The notes beneath the pieces were generated by a model. The model made no database searches, had not been told where the DNA came from, and was given only the letters and a program-made list of their open reading frames with translations. A DNA stretch of 64,000 bases from Mesodorylaimus sp. YZB2_4 (Eukaryota; Nematoda; Enoplea; Dorylaimida; Dorylaimidae), in assembly GCA_030248295.1 (NCBI GenBank), contig JASANH010000626.1, forward strand, positions 2,046,001-2,110,000. Reading direction: 5' to 3'. Of the stretch, positions 60,401 to 64,000 are shown in pieces. Every line of letters starts with the position of its first letter. Positions within the stretch are counted from its first letter, which is position 1. The position numbers were made by a program, and so were the translations under genes.

Positions 60401-61042
60401 TTTTACGCATAGTATCCGTCACTTTATAGCCTGAAAAGTCAACATTCCACTCTGTGATCCCCGATGGCACAGAGAGGGAATATCGGTTTATCGATTGACT
60501 CACAATCAGCAAAATGTGCACATTTCTAGATCTGCCTGTGGCCAAAGGATGTGTATTCACCGACAGCTTAGCAGCACAAGACCATTGACTGCCTCTGGCT
60601 ACAAACATCGACAGCGAAACGCGAAAAAACCCCTCCACTAGGAACGCGAAGCATCGAAGCCAGTGCAGCGCGTGCCAAGCAGATGATCTGTTTCGTTTAA
60701 TCCTTTCTCAGGGGAGCAGATGCATAATCCTCCTGCTTTTCACCTGTTGCCATATTATGCTCTCAACACAACAAGGCCGTACCTAATAAGACTGCTCCCA
60801 ACGTTTCGAAAATTGTAGCCATGATATAAGCTTGCCAAAGTTTCATTACGCCCGAACCTGCAGGAAAATTGTGGGTCAATTGGGTCTAAAAAGGTCATGA
60901 TCATTTTCTTACCCACGACAGTACCGTAGCTGTTGGCGCAGTCATTGGCTCCCATGCCAAACGCCACCAGCAGAGCCAAAATGAAACCGAGGATGACGGC
61001 CCATAGAAATACATTTCCCCAATCCGGTGTGTATTCGATCAT
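57415..61042 (-). CDS. SLC20/PiT-type sodium-phosphate cotransporter
   Basis: A multi-pass plasma-membrane transporter that brings in phosphate with sodium. Exon 1 (61,042-60,913) starts [20 protein letters not shown] and holds the first signature, [14 protein letters not shown] (usually GANDVANSFGT). Then 60,857-60,783 ([18 protein letters not shown]), 60,430-60,245 ([14 protein letters not shown], a glycosylated loop with three NxS/T sites, GEVGALAG), 60,017-59,877 ([19 protein letters not shown]), 59,825-59,743, 59,671-59,575 and about 59,540-59,400. A charged, poorly conserved cytosolic loop (about 59,350-58,670) follows. The C-terminal repeat is 58,091-57,975 ([14 protein letters not shown], the second signature), then [10 protein letters not shown] and [16 protein letters not shown], ending at the TAA at 57,415-57,417. 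The two inverted PD001131-like halves are both present. Exons in 58,100-58,670 are unresolved. Confidence 0.85.
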
Positions 61043-62715
61043 TTTGCTCTCGATCGGACGGAAATCACTAATTGCGATTCCCGAACAAAATACGGAGTAA
61101 ATATCGAATAAGGTTAAATACGGTTCTCAAAACCGAGAGCGCTAATGCGCGAAATTATATCGTCAAGATACCGTGTTTTTGTGTTTCGGCCTGTCAAGAC
61201 GATTGTGTAACCCTAAAAAGGAAAAGACATGATCTAGTGGGCATAGGAAAACAGGATATAACCGGGCCAGACTAGCTAGCTACGTGTGGAATGATCCAAG
61301 GGCTATGCTCATGCTTGTGACCGAAAATGGAAACAGGCTTCAAGCTAGGCGACAAAGAAAGACCGAGGCAGAGGGACGTACACACAAGAAACCAGCCGCA
61401 ACGCGCTTTAGCAAAGGAGTGGCGAGTGAGCCACGTTCTATGACTACTACTACATATCGACCCGTCGTGCACCCAACGACGAGTATACGAGTATAAAATA
61501 AAAAGCACGGTCATACGCCTCGCCTACCGCCTCGAACGCAATAGGCAAGGAAAAATGGGTAAAATACGCCAAAATGAAATCTGGACCGAGACTAAGGACA
61601 AGCGTGATCTCGACGGAGGTAATAAATTTTGAATAGTTGGCAACGACAAAACCATTGACGACCTTCTTAGCCAGTTTTTAAAATAAGGAGCCAGAGTGAC
61701 GCGCCTTGTGTCTCATCCCGAAAACTAAAGGCAGTCTGGCGTTGAGGAAGGCGAGCGAAACCAATTTTCCATAAAGACATTCGACAATCCTATTTCATCC
61801 GAAGTCTCATCGTCTTAAAACGAATAGCTTTTCCACCTTCCATCGTGAACAAGGCAGCAAATGGCGCCCAACACTCACTTTCTATAACAAATCGTCCCAC
61901 GTGACACTCGAGCTCCGATTGGTTAGGTGGGCGCAAATGCGTCTGAGCAAGTCCCCCCCCCCCAGGTTCCTAGCTACCACTCGGCGGATACACCCAGAAA
62001 GAGCCCGCTGCTCGACTAGAGTTTACACAGCTTGCCATACCATTCTGCCAGCCAACAGCAAAGTCTAGAATAGCCCAGTCCATGCCAAGATTATGTCAGT
62101 GCATGGAAAAGACCGACGATATGGCCCCGCCCACTTGCATGTACTGGCGGAGACTGCAGGGTACACAACACGACTCGCCAAGTCTATTTATGGAAATCAT
62201 ATGGCGGGAACGCACATTAAGCTGCTTATTTCAGGCGGGAATTCAAAATTACGTTAATGTTTTCTCGCGAACAGTTTCATACTGGCGAAATGAAAAACGA
62301 TTTCCCGACAACCTTTTTAAAATAATGGATGGGAAAAGTTCGGAAATTATTTTCTAAGTGTATGAGTCAAAATCATATAGCATTATCAGAGATAAAAGGA
62401 GGTGCGCACATGCTGAAAGCGAAAAAGTGGGCATGGGTTTCTTGGATAAGCTTGTCTCCATGGTGACATCCAGACACAAACCCTGTTCCGTCCCGATGAC
62501 GCACCATCCAGCCGATACGTATTCAGTCTCTCATTCAGGGTGCTATGGATAAATTCTAGCCAGGCCAGATAAGTGTCGAAAAGTAGCTATAAGATTCCAT
62601 ATTAGGTCTGGCCAATTGTTCTGATAGCACGAGTTTTCGTTCATGGGAAATTGTTTCTCAGGACTAAAAAAAGACCAGTCCAGGTAAGGAAAGGCCGAGG
62701 CAAGGTTCGACCATT
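61043..62715. other. Intergenic, no gene seen
   Basis: It probably contains the promoters of the SLC20 gene (minus) and the ARL13-like gene (plus), which are divergent. A C-run lies near 61,953-61,963. No ORF is convincing. Confidence 0.45.
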
Positions 62716-64000
62716 ATGTCATTTCGAGGCCACCTCCTGGTAGCAGCATATTCTTTCAGGAAAGTAACGCTAGTCGTTCTTGGATTAGACAATGCAGGCA
62801 AGTCGTCCGTGGTCAAAGTGCTTCAAGGAGGTAAAGTGAGAATGCTTCTTTTCCCTCTCATCCTCTCATCGTAACCCCGTAGGTTCGGTGAGCGAAGTAG
62901 CATCGACGGTGGGTTTCTCGACGAATGAGCTCAAGTGGAGGAAGACTCCCATCACCGTATTGGATGTTGGCGGTGGAGCACGGATTCGTGATATTTGGAA
63001 AAATTACTTTGCCGAAGTGTGTTGTCTGGGCGAACTTGTTTTGGCTCCTGCCTATGGTATCTTTTTTCCTAGTCGCATGGTCTCGTGTTCGTGGTCGATG
63101 CCAGCGATCGAGAGCGGATAGGCGAAGCGGGCCAAGTTTTCTCGAAACTACTCAGCGATCAACGAATTCAGGGAAAACCAGTGTTGTTGTAAGCCAAACA
63201 GTCTTCCATACTCAATTGTTTTTACGTTTTTGCATTTTGAAACTTTAGGCTTTTGAATAAGCAAGATTTGCTTGGTGCTATTAACGACACGCAGGCAGCC
63301 CAACAAATGCAGCTGGAACCCCTGGTCAACAACAACAAGTGTCCGTGTCGAGTGGTGAGTTGACAGGCCTGCACGCGATCCACACTTGCTTGCGGCAGAA
63401 TAGGCCTACTTTTGTCCCGCTGTGACCAGCCATGCCAAAACGCTGGGCTGTCCTGTGGTTGTGGGTGTCTGATGTTGACGGGGTCAAGATGGTACACATC
63501 CGCCCTCTTGGCTTGGCATTAGCATCACCCCACCCCCAGATAGACAGGTTCTTTAAACGAGAGATACTTGTGTCGTTGCCGATGAAGGCATCGTTGCCAC
63601 TATATAATGGATAACTAATGGGGATCTGGAGGTCCCGAGATCCTCTCCCTGTTTTACCACATCACCAAACGTTTAATAGCGCACTCGATTAAACACATTA
63701 TAAGAGATCCAGAGATGTACATACCTACTACGATTTCGCCATGACTATGATGTTACTATATAGCTTCAGCGCATTTTGAACAAGGCATGAAAGACCTTCA
63801 GACCTCCGTGGTGGGACCAACCAGCTAGCTGATCCTGTCCTGATCTGGGGCGGAGTAATAGCAGCTTTGGAGCCAACATGTGTCTGGCTAGTGACTCACT
63901 CGATGACCCTGTCTCTTCCAGGAGATGATATCAACGACGCACAAGACTGGCAAGCGGATGGACAAATCACTGAGCGAGGGATTCAACTGGATAATCCGAT
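62716..64000 (+). CDS. ARL13-like small GTPase (5' part; runs past the window end)
   Basis: This belongs to the Arf/Arl family member linked to primary cilia, where ARL13B controls membrane composition and activates ARL3. Exon 1 (62,716 to about 62,830) has KVTLVVLGLDNAGKSSVVKVLQG, with the P-loop GLDNAGKS. Exon 2 (about 62,882-63,017) has switch I (ASTVGFSTNEL) and switch II (LDVGGGARIRDIWKNYFAE). Exon 3 (about 63,078-63,189) has HGLVFVVDASDRERI. Exon 4 (about 63,249-63,354) has NKQD and the family-specific LEPLVNNNKCPCRV. A further exon starts near 63,921 (GKRMDKSLSEGFNWI) and is cut by the window end. GGG replaces the catalytic GGQ of most Arf proteins, as in known ARL13 proteins. The usual N-terminal amphipathic start is short. 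A TTTCAG just before KVTL leaves an alternative upstream exon possible. Confidence 0.85.
63650..63710. repeat. Worn family A SINE tail in an ARL13-like intron
   Basis: TGTTTTACCACATCACCAAACG...GCGCACTCGA matches the tail region at 23,857-23,895. Confidence 0.6.

Overview
The window looks like nuclear DNA of a small-genomed invertebrate animal. The genes are metazoan (two DEG/ENaC channel subunits, a DMSR-like neuropeptide receptor, a SLC20 phosphate transporter, an ARL13-type GTPase, three Failed-axon-connections/CDR-like GST-fold proteins). Most introns are only about 50-70 bases with GT-AG ends, and intergenic DNA is full of SINE, LINE, LTR and foldback repeats. I cannot place it in a phylum from sequence alone. 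All exon models were read by eye from splice sites and reading frames; no transcript or database was available.

Layout. 1-2.4 kb: a tRNA-derived SINE and an unrecognised partial gene. 2.4-3.0 kb: a 69-residue one-pass membrane protein gene, repeated in inverted orientation at 15.5-16.1 kb with a base-identical reading frame. 3.6-9.9 kb: a DEG/ENaC subunit (+) whose extracellular domain carries an insert of about 1,060 Ser/Thr-rich residues built from repeats of about 158 residues. 12.2-13.3 kb: an intronless peptide GPCR (-). 17.0-24.3 kb: three Fax/CDR-like paralogues in tandem (-). The first exon of the third lies at 35.6-35.8 kb, so its first intron would be about 11.3 kb. That intron holds a DEAH/RHA-type helicase gene (-, 25.1-31.6 kb) and a divergent zinc-finger plus coiled-coil gene (+, 32.0-33.1 kb). 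The helicase is internally rearranged: two apparently identical 636-base copies of its middle exons flank a decayed, inverted copy of the helicase/zinc-finger divergent pair. A 59-base minisatellite lies at each edge of the block.

37.4-48.4 kb: a degenerate Ty3/gypsy-type retrotransposon (gag, protease, RT, RNase H, integrase). It is split by a 5.2 kb LINE insertion with a 13-base target-site duplication. The gypsy integrase reading frame continues into a PWWP-like domain. The LINE carries, where ORF1 should be, an ORF ending in an IMPACT/YigZ (UPF0029)-like domain. Both combinations are unusual.

48.7-51.2 kb: a second DEG/ENaC subunit (+). 52.1-56.0 kb: an uncharacterised coiled-coil protein with an N-myristoylation-type start (-). 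57.4-61.0 kb: a SLC20/PiT sodium-phosphate cotransporter (-). 62.7 kb to the window end: the 5' part of an ARL13-like ciliary GTPase (+). The host genes do not form one pathway. The strongest leads are the two transposon-domain combinations, the mucin-like channel and the rearranged helicase block.
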